Shown: positions 45,654 to 58,800 of the stretch, piece by piece
How positions within the stretch are numbered: the first letter of the stretch is position 1
How the letters are laid out: every line of letters begins with the position of its first letter
Assembly: GCF_000471905.2 (NCBI RefSeq)
Contig: NW_006498549.1
Coordinates: 7,774,185 to 7,838,184, forward strand
Source of the DNA: Amborella trichopoda
Taxonomy: Eukaryota > Streptophyta > Magnoliopsida > Amborellales > Amborellaceae
Direction: 5' to 3'
DNA length: 64,000 nt
Notes under the pieces: generated by a model
The model's database searches: none
The model's input: the letters and a program-made list of their open reading frames with translations, nothing else
Told to the model about the DNA's origin: nothing
Made by a program: the position numbers and the translations under genes

Positions 45654-46333
45654 CTCTTGGCTCCCGAGATAGTTTCAGAACTTAAAGTTCTAAACCAATA
45701 ACCTGTAACCATTTCAAATCTATGAACCCATGACTCTTGTCTTTTTGTAGTGAGGTCGGTTCAGAGCTTGAAGTTCCGAACTTGTTTTGATTCATGTTAA
45801 AATTGGTTCAAAATTTCAAGTTCCAAACTTAATGTATTTTTGTAAAAATAAGAAGTGACAAAAAAGAGAGGGTAAAATAGATATTTCTTTACCGTAAAAC
45901 AAAAGAGATGTCATTGTGTCACTACAACCTTTTCAGACATCTACGTTCTATCTCACGGCCAAAAAATATATAAAATGTTATACATTTCCAAATAAATTTA
46001 TGGTAGATTTCCAATTAAAAAATGTATTCGATAGTATGCAATGATATTCCCCCCCAACAATTTCTTGATAAGGTTGGGGCTTCAGGCCCTGCTTAATATA
46101 TTGTGTACCAAAAATAGAACTTTGCTTCTCTGCCATTTGCATTAGTAATTTCACACTTGCCATATTTTGTCTAAGAAAGTTCAATATAAAAATTTCTTTA
46201 AAAGAATTTGTAAATCATAATTTTACGCAAGTTTTAAACCTATTTAATTTTCTTAATACATGGTAATAATTGTTAAAAATATTTCAAATTTATCGAGTAT
46301 ATCTCCGAATAATATCCATGAACTTCATAACTC
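45654..46333. other. Spacer between element A and the copia element
   Basis: The first part (to about 45830) continues the GAACTTGAAGTTC-type repeat seen left of element A. The rest is AT-rich with no gene that I recognise; a minus-strand frame (45978-46184) has no known motif. Confidence 0.55.
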
Positions 46334-46742
46334 TGTTAAGATTGGAGAGAAGAGAGTAATACTCAAGGACAAGATAAAGAAAATAGGGATGTCTTTTTCA
46401 TTCAATACAAGTCTGGGGCAATGTGCCATATATACAACAATCCCTGTAGGAGTTATGATACAGGGAGGTCAATATTCATAAGAGTTACAACTATTGTACG
46501 TGACTGTTACATCAGAAAAATAAACGAACACCCAAATATGATAGGATATTATTTATCATGACCACATGTTGGTTTCCAGTATGGCCATGACGTCGATAAT
46601 AATTATTTGTAGGTTTCTTTACTAGGCATAAGGCCCTAGGTGTAGGGCCCATAGCAGTCCCTACACTTCCCCTAAAGTTAAAGCATATATATCATAGATG
46701 CCCAGCTTATCTATAGTATAGTCAAACTCGATCAGAGGCTTT
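46334..46742 (-). mobile_element. Ty1/copia 3' LTR and end of coding region (left of element B)
   Basis: On the minus strand the end of a copia polyprotein is readable (ASDRV and following), then a purine tract GGGGAAG. An LTR of about 332 bp follows (46334-46665), starting TGTAGGGACTGC and ending CTTAACA. It contains GTATATATGG and a polyadenylation-like end. The rest of this copia element continues at 63334 on the other side of element B. The element is broken and older than B. Confidence 0.6.
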
Positions 46743-49467
46743 TGGTTAGGTGCCTCGATCTCGCCTTCCAGATCTAGATGATATGGCAGCACGTATCTTG
46801 GGCTTTTAGCGATCCCGAGATTTGAGATCGCTCTCTCAGAACCTTGCTCAAGAGCAAGGGCAGGTATACCAACCGATGAGAGCGGAAGTTAAGGTGGGTT
46901 CGGGACTTACTCGGGCTAGCTCACGTGGGCGCCCTCTTGGATCACGAAGAAAGCCCCCCAGCTGCTTTAGCTGGTTCAGAATCACCTCCCTTGACCTGCA
47001 ATCCTCTTGTTTTTTGTACAACACTTCTATGGTTAATTGGAGAGACAAGTGGGTCGAAGAGACCCACTCTTCTCTTACGACATTGCATGCTCATATGAGG
47101 GAATGAAAGCCTTCCAATAAAGAGAGAAAAAAGAAGAAAACTTGATAAAGGGGCGAGACTAGCATGACCACCGGAAAGCTATCGACTCGGAGTGTTAGTA
47201 AGATGGGCATAGTTCTCAAGACTAGCACGACGACAATACTACTCTAAACCGAGACCGATATGGCGGTGCTAGGCTAAGTCTACCCTCAATCAAGTAAGAG
47301 AGGAAAGAATGAGGAGACGAAGAGAAAGAGAGCGAGACGACGGAAGGGGAAGGACCTAGATGGCAATGGGTATCGCCGTTGGCATTATGAGAAGACGTCG
47401 CGTCACTTGCAGGCGGTGATGGCTTCTAGTGAGGCTCACGACAATAGCTTTTCGTGAGGCAAATGGTGTAAGTCATGGAATATGAGAGGAAGCCCGCAGA
47501 CTGCAATGAGCATCACCATTGGCAATGCGAGGAAGCAACACGTCCCTTGTGGACGGCGATGACTCCTGACAAGGCGCACAATGATAACTTTACGTGAGGT
47601 GCACAACGACGGGCACAGAGAGGCACGAAAGGAGCCTACGCACGGCGATGGGTATTGCCGCGACCCCTTTGCGGACGGTGATGGACATCACCACTTGCAA
47701 TAGTCTCGCGTCAAGGTGAAGCCCCCACAGACGGCAATAGGCTTCACTGTCGGCGTTCCTCGCTGAGACGTTGAGGATACGTCTGCCTACGACGATGAGC
47801 AGGGCCGTCTGCAAGTCTCACCAGGACGGAAAGATGAAGACAAAGGGGGGAGGAGAGCTCTATCATGGAGCTTCCATCGCCATGCGCGACCTGTGAGATT
47901 ACCGAAGAGGCATGCATGGTACTGCTACTACCACGCATGGCCTTTGAGGAAAACTCAGATGGAGGGGAGGAAGAAGAGAGAAGACAAGAAAGAGAAGAAG
48001 AAAAGAAAAGGAAGAGAGAGAAGATTTACCTCGAACCTAAGGGTACCGATCCAAAATTTTCTCTCACCTTACTCTCTCTCTCTCAAACGTGATCCAACAA
48101 TGAGAAGAAAGAGAAACTGTATTAAGTAAAAACTCTCTTTTGTGAAAGGTTGAGTCCTCCGGTGCATACAATGATGGTACATATATATAGAATTTGCCCC
48201 AAACATGGGTGGATGATCAAAAGTAACCCTAATTTCTAAAAATTAAGATTAAAATGAATTAAAAGAAATTAGAAAATAAGGTGCAAAATGACAGATTTGC
48301 CCCTTCCTAACAATTGGTGGAATTTCAGAACAGTCCCTGTGTTGCCTAGAATGTGCATGATTTTTCATAGATGATCTAAGGTCGTTTCGATGCTCGATTG
48401 ATCGAAAGATGATTGTTTTTTGTAGAACTCGGCATGACGATCGATTTGATACCAACTTCGAGCCATGGATCGTGTTTTTAGTGCACGATCATGTAACTTG
48501 AAATTTGAAGGATCTTGAAACTTCAGATCAATAATGTGCTCATTCCTTGATGTTTTCGATGATTTCTTTGCTAGATCACACTGATCATGCCGTTACGATC
48601 GTGAGGCAACAAACACAGCTTGATTCCATATCCAAACGAAGATTTTGCAACCTTGGAATTTTGGCCAGAATCTGGAATTCTAGTGATGGAATTTGCAGTG
48701 GCTACGTCGGTTTCGTGTGCGGAATCTGACCGTTCATCATGTACGGGGCTCAGGTATGAGATGGCTCGAGACCTTCGCACACGATGGAATCAGTCTCACG
48801 TCGATCGGACTAGTGAGTGGCATGATTTGGCCGCTCGATCGAGGCACGATGCTGTTGAATTTCTTGCATTTCCTTCACAGATCAGTAACTTCTCTCTAGC
48901 TTTTCTTCAGGCTCGGGTATCATCATGAGGCGTGCCACATATCAAATCGCTCGTCGTGATGCGATGAACATGCTCACTAAATTTGAGTACGATCCGACTT
49001 AAGAAGGGTGAGATATGAGTGTCGAAAGTCACTGCTTGTGACTGTCCCTTCAATGGTGTAGAGTTGTAGGGTTGCCGCACGGGAATAGCGTGCGGCTCCT
49101 CCTATTTCCCTCGTTTGCCTATAACTTCTTCTTGGAGTGTCCATTCAGGCTAAAATTTGACCCTTGAGTATTTTCAATTGTGCCAAATCCAATGGAGGTG
49201 GTCCCAAATTAAATTGAGACACCGAGAATGTAACTCTAGTTATAGGGTCCATTTCAGGGTGCCAGAGGCTGATTCTACTGGAACTGCTTCTTAGTCTGCA
49301 CTGCCTTAGATGTGTCATAATGCGACGAAACTTTGCGAGAGACTTTTGAGAGACCTCATGAAGATCTTGGCCAGTTTTAGGGCTATTCTAATACTATCAA
49401 GATTCCCACAGTTTGCTAGGCCTTTATTGAGCAGGGTCCCCATGATGATGAAAAATATCTTCCAACA
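46743..49467 (-). repeat. 3' LTR of element B
   Basis: 2,725 bp. Read on the minus strand it starts TGTTGGAAGATAT and ends CACCTAACCA. It contains the TATA-like stretch (around 48180-48190) and the GC-rich degenerate repeats (about 47340-47800). Confidence 0.87.
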
Positions 49468-49524
49468 GCATGCCCTGCCGAATGTTTTGCTTCGAGAGAA
49501 TCAAGAAGTGCAATAATTCGTGAA

Positions 49525-49890
49525 GTTTGAGGGATCTTGTCGAAGTCCTCATCCTCAAGAGACTATTTGTGATTCTAAAGCGTGAGGCCTTTGTAGGGAC
49601 CTCCTCAGACAGAATCATGCATGAGGGATCTTGTTGAAGTCCTCACCCTCGAGGGATTATTTGCGATTATGAAGTGAGAAGCCTTTGTAGGGATCTCCTC
49701 AGACAGAATCAGGCCTAAGGGATCTTGTCGAAGTCCTCACCCTCGAGGGACTATTTACGATTATGAAGCGTGAGGCCTTTGTAGGGACTTTCTCGGATAG
49801 AATCAGATCTAAAGGATCTTGTCTATTTGTGATTCTAAAGCATGAGGCCTTTATAGGGACCTCCTCAAACAGAATCAGGCCTACGTGGAG
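49525..49890 (-). repeat. 94-bp tandem array in element B
   Basis: GGGATCTTGTCGAAGTCCTC-type units begin at 49531, 49625, 49719 and about 49813. Each contains GAGGCCTTTGTAGGGACCTC and ACAGAATCA. The last unit is shortened. Confidence 0.9.
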
Positions 49891-50149
49891 GCCAAGTGTA
49901 AGAACCTTTTGGTCGGCATTGTTTGCTGCTACACTAGGTTTGCTTTTGATGCTCAGAGTATCTCTATAGGTCGCGTTTAACGGTATCCCGAAAGTATGGT
50001 CCCATGTAAGCTAAGGGATTTGGCGAGGAATACCCTGAAGCCAGTGGTAAGTTAGACCCTGGCTTCATCAGTTTCTTGCCTTCGTGATGGTCTTTAGCAT
50101 TTTGGAGGGATCTTTTGGTCATCAACCTCACCCTCGAGGACTCTTGTTG

Positions 50150-50400
50150 TTGTTGGGAGATCTTATATGGCTCTCACTCCCTGACAAGCCATGTTGTTGA
50201 TGTTTGAAATGCGGGAGATCTTATGCGGCTCTCACTCCCTGGCGAGCCATGTTGTTGATGTTTGAAGTACATGAGATCTTATGCAGCTTTCACTCCCTGG
50301 AGAGCCATTTTGTGTTGGTTGATGTTTGAAGTGCAGGAGATCTTATGCGGCTCTCACTCCCTTACGAGCCATTTTGTGTTGGTGGATGTTTGACATTTGA
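50150..50400 (-). repeat. 58-64 bp tandem array in element B
   Basis: Four units of GAGATCTTATGCGGCTCTCA, then CTCCCTGGCGAGCCAT and TTGATGTTTGAA, start at 50157, 50215, 50273 and 50337. Confidence 0.9.
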
Positions 50401-50929
50401 GGATTTTAGGTAGACCTCATTAGGATTGTGATTGTTTTAGAAATTGAGTGTCGGCTAAGGTGGCCGTCATGCATCAACCTTTGTTGTCGGTCCAAGTGCC
50501 CTTTTGCGGGTTTTCACTTGGACAAGCGAAGTGGCGCCGTAAAGACAATTTTCACCAACTTCTGTTATTTCTAGGCTCTTGTATCCATGACCTTGCAGTC
50601 ATGTACACCCTTTTCATCCGTTTTTGCTCACGATTCCTTTTTATGGTTTTCACCACGCCTGGATTTTTCTTTCCACGGAACTCTCTTACTCATGGTTTCG
50701 TGACCATACCCGTCCATTTTTACTCATGACATTCCCTTGTCTCGGTGTACACCATGCCCTTTTTTTGTGAAAGCATGTTTTTAGGGTCGTTCCTTCGAGA
50801 CCTATGCGAAGCCATTTAACGTCATGCGGTCAGGACGTGCACTATAGTTTAGGAGTCATACAGCTGGACCGTAGTGGTGGTGATTGGCAGTGAGCGTGGT
50901 TGCGGCTTTGACTTACTTTTAAGGAGATG

Positions 50930-51300
50930 GCACGAGGCTTCCTATGAAGAGTTGATGATAAATGAATGGTGGGTGAATAATAGTGACCCACTTGCGGACA
51001 ACGAGTATGGGTGGCGAGATGGCTTGCCATTTCGTGAGCATGAGTAAGACTCACTGAGGAATGGTGGAAGCTGGTAATGATGAATGCATGGTGGGTGTGT
51101 AATGGTGACCCACTAGTTGACGGCAAGTATGGGTGGCGAGATGGCTCACAGTTTCGTGAGCATGGGTAAGACTCATTGGGATATGGTGGAAGCTGGTACT
51201 GATGCATGGACTCACTGGGGAGGTAATGAAGGTGGTGCACGCACACGAACGGGTCGGTTGGAGAGGATGTGCGTGAAGATGCATGTAAAATGGGTGTGCG
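50930..51300 (-). repeat. Direct repeats in the 3' region of element B
   Basis: Two blocks share GGGTGGCGAGATGGCT, GAGCATG(A/G)GTAAGACTCA and GGTGGAAGCTGGTA, spaced about 120 bp. They match degenerate text in element A near 41440-41560. Confidence 0.8.
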
Positions 51301-51359
51301 TGTATGTGGTGACGTCTTTAAGGTCATTCCTCTTGGACCTGTGCAAAGCAGTTTAACGT

Positions 51360-52800
51360 CATGCAGCCAGAACGTGTACTACGGTTTAAGGTCATATAGC
51401 TTGGACCGTGGTTATGCAGTTTAAAGTCTTGAAACTAGGACCATGCAGTTTAAGGTCGTGTAACTAAACCTACGCTACAGTTTAAGATCATATAGCTTGG
51501 ACCATGGCTGTGCAGTTTAAGGTCATGCAGCATGGACCATGGCTATGTAGTTTAAAGTCATGCGACTATGACCATACAGTTTAAGGTCATGCAACTAGAC
51601 CTCCGCAACAATTTAAAGTTATATAGTTTGGACTATGGTTGTGCAGTTTAAGGTCATGCAGCATGGACCATAGCTATGCAGTTTAAAGTCATGCAACTAG
51701 GACTTTAAGGTCGGGCAACTAGACCTCCACTGTAGTTTAAGGTCATATAGTTTGCACAATGACTGTGCGGTTTAAGGTCATGCAACATGAACCATGTAGC
51801 TTCAGGTCATGCAACTAGACCTCCGCTACAGTTTAAGGTCATATAGTTTGGACCATGGTTGTGCAGTTTAAGGTCATGCAATATGGACCATTACGTGTGT
51901 CGCCATGTGGATGAAGCTCCATGGAGGATAGGTCTGTGAATAGCAATCTGACTCCCTGGGCATAAAATAGTTAAGGCTATTCACAAGCGGAGAGCTTTAA
52001 ATAAAGATGGTGGCCTTAAGAAGAGTGGCAAGTGGAAGCGAATCTTCACTAGGGATTAAGGGGAGCCAGTGTGACTCCACAGGGATAATGATGGGGCTTC
52101 ATGTAACTCCACTGGGGGTGGCAGCCTAGAGTACAAGCATAACCCTGCTGGGGTTGAGAAGACAAGCATGGACTTAGCTCCCTGGGGATAATGGGTTGCA
52201 GTAGGGTGTGACTATCATTGGGATGTTGGTGCAAAACAAACTCATTGGGGATTATAAGGGTAGGTATGACCTTTTGCAGACATCTAACACCACTGGAGAT
52301 GTTGACGACATACCCCTTAGCAAAAAGGTGGTCCATCTCTTGGTTAAATTTATGTGTATGGGCCATTTGTCACGTTGTGCTTGACAGTTTTGGGGTCTTG
52401 TAGCTCGGACCATTGCTATGCAATTATAGAGTCGTGCGGTGAGGACCATGCAGTTTAAGGTTGTGCAACTAGACCTCTATTATAGTTTAGGGTCATATAG
52501 TTTGGACCATGGCACTAAGCCTTTTAGCGTCATACGGTTAGGACGTGCACTATGGTTTAGGGTCACACAGCTGGACCATGGTTGAGCAGTTTAGAGTCGT
52601 AAGCAGTTTAAGGTCGTGCAACTAGACCTCCGCTACAGTTTAAGGTCATATAGTTTGGACCACAGTCGTACAGTTTTGAGTCGTGCGACGAGGACTAAGC
52701 AGTTTAAGGTCATGCAACTAGACCTCCGCTACAGTTTAAGGTCATATAGTTTGGACCATAGCGGTGCAATTTAAGGTCATGCAACACAGACTGTTAAGTG
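51360..52800 (-). repeat. 35-bp tandem array in the 3' region of element B
   Basis: Units of CATGGACCATGGCTGTGCAG followed by TTTAAGGTCATG, with variants containing CAACTAGACCTCCGCTACAG. The array is interrupted at about 51890-52370 by a different repeat type (CTCCACTGGGG/CTCCCTGGGGATAATG), as in element A at 40720-41160. Confidence 0.88.
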
Positions 52801-53059
52801 GTGAAGGCACGCGACTCCATGGGGAATAGCGCCATCATTGAAGACTAGACTCCTTGAGGAGTGAGACTGTGGCACAGGGAATGAATCTCCTGAGGCGGTA
52901 GGACAATTGTCCAGATGGGAGTGCCATGGCATGAGAGTGACAGTAAGCATTGGATGGGGCGGGGGGCATTAGGCCTAGATGATGTGCACACGACATTAGG
53001 TACTTGTTGAGGAGCGCAGTGTTAAATCCTTGACAAAGGGCGTGTGACGATAACCTCTG

Positions 53060-53215
53060 GGTGAAGGCGCAGAGCAATGGCTCTTGACGAAGGCAAGCGA
53101 CGATGGCTCTTGACGAAAGCACGCGGCGATGGCTCTTGACGAAGGCGAGCGACGATGGCACCTGACTAAGGCACGTGACGATGGCCTTTGGGTGAAGCAC
53201 GCGTCGATGGCCTTT
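53060..53215 (-). repeat. 26-bp minisatellite in element B
   Basis: About five units of GCGACGATGGCTCTTGACGA then AGGCAC; the counterpart of the roughly 27-bp repeat at 39490-39600 in element A. Confidence 0.85.
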
Positions 53216-53229
53216 TTGGGTCTCAGATT

Positions 53230-55020
53230 TTGACCAGCCCCGACCTGGTTTTATTGCCGTCAGGAACTGAGGATTGCAGCGTCATTTCATGTTTATCAAG
53301 GGCAGTTTGCGACACACTGGGTATAAAAATGGGGAAAATACCTCTTTACTGTTTTATTGAAGGGGTAAAATAGTGGAAGAGTTTTTAGAGAGAGAGAGCT
53401 AGAGCAAGGGGTTTCTGGCGAGAGATTTCCCAGCTAGAACTTCCTGGTCAAATCTGCAGCATAGAGGGAGCTCTTTCTGGCGAGCTTCAATGGGTTGTGG
53501 GCCTTCGCGAGGTGCTTGCGAACCTCATTGGAGAACATGGTTTCTTGGGGCCTTAACAGGTTTGCAGAGGTGCCCTGCCGGGGTTTGAGTGCTCCTTTGG
53601 TTGTTCCTCAGTTGAAGGGAGCTTACAGAGAGTTCAGAGGACTATGTCGGTCCTCTGGTTATTGGAGGAGAAGGAGGAACAAGAGTGGGTTCACCAGGAA
53701 CTCAGTAGAATTTTGGTCAGCTTATGGCGAATTATCGAAGTGCAGAAGCAGGGAGAAGGGAAATCCATCGGGTCACATGGAAGCTTTCTGGGGATTCTGG
53801 TGGTTTTCCACCAATTTTGGTAATGAGTGGAAGGCGTGGAAGGGCTTTCTGGTGAATAAGAGAGAGTTCCCGATGAGGAGGGGAAATGTCAGTGGGAACC
53901 CGAAGGTGTGGGGACGTAAAGGTCAAGAGACGAAGGGTCGTGGGATGGCAAACGATCGCCCTTCTTATGCACGGTGACAGGCCACGCTGCAAGTGTCAGG
54001 CATCATATCCGTATTTCGAGGAATGCACATGTGGCACGTGCTTGACAATTAGAGCACTCACATTAACACATCTTGGTCGCGAGATGGCGATACCATCTCA
54101 GTGGGCAGACGACGAAAATCTGGCTTTCTAATTTTTGTTTGCGCGTAACCATCGGGCGGGTAGAAGTCTCTCAGCCAGATATCTCCCCGGCAGTCGGCCA
54201 AAACTTCGAAAGTTCCTAGAATGCAGGTCTCTTCAAAATAGGACCTTATTGTTATCGAGGATGAAGAGCCTCTCATTGCTGAGAACGGACCACATCCCTC
54301 ATCTCAACATGTTATTTTTAGAGGCAAAGATAAGCCAGCGCCTTTTTGCGACCTAATAGTAACGGGCAACAAGGCGATTTCTCTTGCAACTTTAAGAGGG
54401 GGACTTATGCTTCTTGCTCGAAGGGAACCTATCATAAGTGGAGCCTTTGTAGTCACTTCTTTCTTATTTTCTTTTTATTGTAAAGAAACGACATTTTTGA
54501 TGAATAAAATAATTCTTTTTCTTGTCTATGCAATGCATGTCTCTTATTTTCCTTTCTTCACTAATTTATTGCTTCGCCCTTTCATAGTTTGAGACAAAAA
54601 AGAATAGACCACTCCTTGCTTCGTCTTGTGGCAGCCTGTTGTGGCTTCAATGACCTCGAATGGGGGAGTAGTTGCTTCCTCGCCCCTTAGTGTTTGATTA
54701 GACAAGGGCTCATAATTCATGGTTCTCATTATTTAATGAGCCTGCTCACTATAGATGCTCCAGTCTGTGGGAGCCTTGGCTTCGATTCGAGATGCATTGG
54801 TTTTGATCTCGTCATAAGTCTTAGTCTCAGGGGAAAACCCCTTTAAGTACTTTGAAGTGACGCACATAACCTCCTATTAACTCTGGAGGTTATGAGCCTC
54901 GCTTCTTAGCTCTGTCATGGGGTCTTGTTTCTGAGATCCAGAGGGATGACTCTCGTCTGCCTGTACTTCTTCGACAACACTTGAGAAGTGTAAGACCTTT
55001 TGGCTACTGAGGACACCCTT
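53230..55020 (-). other. Non-coding stretch of element B between the protease-like region and the arrays
   Basis: Parts match the 38600-39480 stretch of element A in reverse orientation. An open plus-strand frame (53495-53977) lies on the antisense side and has no recognised motif. No reverse transcriptase or integrase motif was found here. Confidence 0.6.
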
Positions 55021-55023
55021 GTT

Positions 55024-56416
55024 CTAGAAGGATGGAACTTGGAGTACCTTCCTTGGTGGTTGGTGTGTCAGTTCTGCTTCTAAAAGAGCGATGGGGACAT
55101 TCAGGACCTTTTGCTGGTCCGGTGTATAAGTGACCCTCGGTGTTGGAAGGTCTACCTCTAGGGCTTCCTCAAGCTCAGGAGTTGCTTCTATCTCGCCGTT
55201 TTGCTCTGGCGAATTAGAAGTAGAGGGGGAAGGTTCGTCGTTGGGAGAGGATACCATGACCTCGGAGAGGTGGCAAGGTATACTCAGGTAGATCAGATTA
55301 AAAGGGAGGATCTTGTCATATCTTTCCTCCTCTTTAAATAGGGCGAATGATCTTCAATGTCATCATGGAACGAGGGTCTCGTCTCTCTCTCACAGGCTTC
55401 CAATCATCATCCTTTGACTTTTCTAGCGCTGGAAGGTCTGTGAAATAGTACTTGGCGTCGGCATAATGAGTCTCAGCTACAGGGAACGGTATTTTGTCAA
55501 CATAGACCGTGTGTTGTCTCCCATCTCAGCTGTATTTGAAGCATTGGTGGAGCGTGGAAGGAACCACCCCTTGATCGTAAAGCCAAGGGCAACCAAGCAG
55601 GATGTTGTAGGAGGTATCCATGTCGATTATGTGGAATTGAGCGTAATTGTTGAGGTCACCGATCTTGAGACAAAGGCGCACTGTGCCAACTGGCTTCTCT
55701 CCTTATTGGTTGAAACCTTGCACAATGATATGAGTAGAAGTGAGGTCGTCAGACCCTAATCTCAATTGGGTGAGGATCCTTCTTGATATCACGTTGACTG
55801 CTGACCCTCCATCCAGCATGATCCGGTTGATAGAGCAGGCGTGGAGTTCACTGTTCACAAAGAGGGGGAGATTGTGGAATTTACCCCCCAACTGAAGGTC
55901 ATCTACAGAAAAAGAGATTGCCAAGCAAACTCCTAGGATGGCTGGGCCAACCTCAATGGGCTCCACTTCAGTCTCGTATACCTCTGGGTTAGAAAGAGCT
56001 TGCACTAAGGCCATACGATAGTCTCTAGACAACAAGAGGGCATCATAAATACTTAGAAGGGCTGGAAGCTTTCTCAAGTGCCTAATTACGCCATATTTCA
56101 CTTTATCTTCATTAGTCTTTTGTGCTCCTGATCCAGTCACTGGTGTAGATGGTATGGTAAGTTTAGGAACAAGCTTTGGTTGGGTTTTAGTTTTTGGCAC
56201 TGGCTGACTTTGTTGCTCAGCCGGTGCAGTATGGGTTGATGGGGAAGTAATAGGGGCTTGTATTAGGGATGTAGAGGTTTGAGGTTTAGGTTTAGGGGAA
56301 AGCGAAGGATTAAGAAACTTGGGGACCTTTAGCTTTTGAGGTGTGGGCTGTAGCTTCTTTCCGGATCTTAGACCCATTTGCCCCGTGCTAGCTGGTACTT
56401 CCAAGATCTGCACCAT
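55024..56416 (-). pseudogene. Protease-like region of element B (broken)
   Basis: A minus-strand open stretch (55703-56416) has a Pro/Thr/Lys-rich linker followed by a retropepsin-like block: GKFHNLPLFVNSELHACSI, then IMLDGGSAVNVISRRIL, with the Asp of the DxGS-type active site. Another open piece follows (55024-55257), rich in acidic residues. In Tat elements the protease lies between gag and reverse transcriptase, which fits this position. Confidence 0.7.
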
Positions 56417-57499
56417 GTGGGAGTCCTCTTTGGAATAGGAGCCTGAAGATGACTCGGTTTTGGCTTAGGCGGACAGGGCGTCAATGGCTGTTGAGAATCC
56501 AGCAGCCTGGGCCAACATATCTCTGAGCTCTTGCTGTGGCTAGGTGAGACTGGTGCCTTCGAACTCTCTGTCTAGAGTGTCGAAGTCTGGGCATCGTCTA
56601 GTTGCACCTGTGGAGAAAATAGAGGAGAAGAGAGGATATGAAGAGTTAGATCGCTCCGGGCAGCTTTTTATGTCGTCGCCGAAATTGGACGTTTGCATGG
56701 GGTATTTTGGGCCTTGCCCCGTCTTTGGCCGTTGTGGGGTGCTTTTAGCATCGTCACCCATATTGGAGGAATCCCGCGCTACTGGTGGCTCAAGGATGTC
56801 TGCCTGATTGGACGAAAGGATAAGGCGAACTGCGCCTTGGATGAAGTCTTGTAAGGTCGGGAGTGGAGGAAGGGGCCTGAGGAATTCTTCCTCAAATGGT
56901 GGCTGAGGGATGGGATTCCTTCGATGGGCTGACCTAGGTGCTCACCATCTCCTTCTGGATCCATGAGGGTGTTTGGACCGTTCTCCCTGGCTGGTGAGTA
57001 GTCTTACCTTGATGAACTGTCTCATGCTTCAGGGACTTGAGCTTACTTCTCCCACGGTAGAATTCTCAGGGCTGAGAGGTCAAGGGCTCTGAAGAGTCCA
57101 GTGTATGCTCACGAGGGGCTTGTAGTGTGACTTCCTCTTGAACGGGAGCGATGGCCTTGACGCGCTTTGGGAGAACCGCACAAACGATGTGGCCTTGCTG
57201 GACTGTCTCCTCGACTATAGCTCAAACCCCAGAGCACTCGTTGAGTTCGTGGCCCCATACTTCGTGATATGGGCACCAGAGCTTTTCCGTGCCCTGGGCA
57301 AGATGCCTCGGCTGCCTGGCGGGCTTCGGAGTGACAAGACCCTATCAGAGCATTGCCTCAAAGAGGGCCTGTAGAGGGTCTTGCTTGGCGTTTCCCTCGG
57401 TCTTGCACCAGGAGGTCTTTTTACATAGGCGGACTTGGGACTTCAGGGTGGCGTTTTGGGTTACCATAGCTTCTTGGCATTACTGCATCTTCTTTGCCA

Positions 57500-58800
57500 A
57501 GATCTCGTGGAAGCCAGTGCATTCACTAACGTCACGACCTCGTATTTAGTGATATGCACACTAGAGGTTCTCGGTCTCCGGAGGCAAGGACGTAGGTTGT
57601 CTTGTCGGCTTGGGAGTGATGAGTCCTTCTTCGAGCATTATAGAGAAACATGCACAGAGGATAGCGAGTGCCTCGTCACCCTTTTGGATCGTGACTATGT
57701 GAGAAGCCTCAGTTGCCCCGAACGCTTTCTTCAACTCTTCGAGCTTTATATGACCTTTGTTGGTAAGGGCTTCAATAGTGTCATTAATCTTATGGCAGTC
57801 GTAAGTGGGGTGGCCTACTCTCTTGTGATAGGCGCAATACTTCTCATTTGTCTCCTTCCCATCCGACTCTTCAATATTGGCCTCCGGCAGCTGGATCATA
57901 TTTTGTTCTAGCAGCAGTCGAAGCATCGCAGTAGTCCACTCCTTGTCAAAGGGGTAAACTTTATTCTAGTGCTGGATCCAAAAGTCATTTCGCTTCGAAT
58001 TTTTTAGAGGCGGGACCTGATTATAGGATTGATGCTTGCCCCTAGCCGGAGACGTCTGTGCCTTGGAAAGGTCCAGGGTTTGAGGAGCTACACTCTTAGT
58101 GTCAAGTCAAGGTGACAGCTGCACTGATCCACTGCTTTTTGGTTGCCCCGACTGTTGGAGCGAGAGTTTGAAACAGAGGGTTTGCTGACGAGGGCTGCCA
58201 TGTTGCTTGAACAACCCCTCAATATGAGCTGCCTTAGAGATGAGCTCTGACATGGAGGGTGGATTGGATGCCTCGACATGCAGGGTGATCTCAGGAAGCA
58301 TGTTGCGTATGCAGGTTTGGACCGCTTCCTTCTCAGTCATGGGAGTGGCGTGGAAGGTTGCTAACTCTCTCCATTGGGGGATGAACTTGTCAACCGGGTC
58401 ACCAGGGTCTTGCATCAGGGTGAGGAGTTCGATGGTCTCCACATTCCTTTGGACTTCGTAAAAGCGTTGGTAAAACAACTGCTCCATCTTTTGCCACATG
58501 TGTACTGAGTTGGGAGGCAGCCGCACATATCATTGGAAGGCTGACCCTTCAAGAGTCTCAACGAACTGGCGGAGGAGGAGGAGTCGTCCGTCAGTTGCTG
58601 TCTCTTGACAGGCGGCCTGGAAGTGAGCAATATGCTGGTGCAGAGCCGTAGTACCTTTGAACAGGGGAAGCTTCCCCTTCGTATAGTTCGGAGGGAAGGG
58701 TACTTAGTCAATGTATGAAGGGTAAGGCTTCTGGTAGAGCAGCGCATCTTGCATGCTTGGGACCTTGTTTTTTAGGCTATGGGCCACCATAGAATCTGTC
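57500..58800 (-). pseudogene. gag region of element B (broken)
   Basis: The gag core is seen around 58150-58520 (PNSVHMWQKMEQLFYQRF, VETIELLTLMQDPGDPVDKF). The Cys/His block lies near 57830 (YCAYHKRVGHPTYDCHKIND, then IEALTNKGHIKLEELKKAFG). It is closely similar to the gag region of element A. Confidence 0.82.

Noticed and set aside
50842-51327. Minus-strand open frame with Ser/His/Pro-rich text
   Set aside because: Made of direct repeats in the 3' region of element B; no domain and no counterpart in A.
51360-52800. Regular 35-bp repeats as a CRISPR-like array
   Set aside because: The repeats are head-to-tail with no unique spacers, and the genome is a plant; this is a retrotransposon tandem array.
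53495-53977. 160-codon open frame on the plus strand
   Set aside because: Lies antisense in the non-coding part of element B and has no recognised motif.
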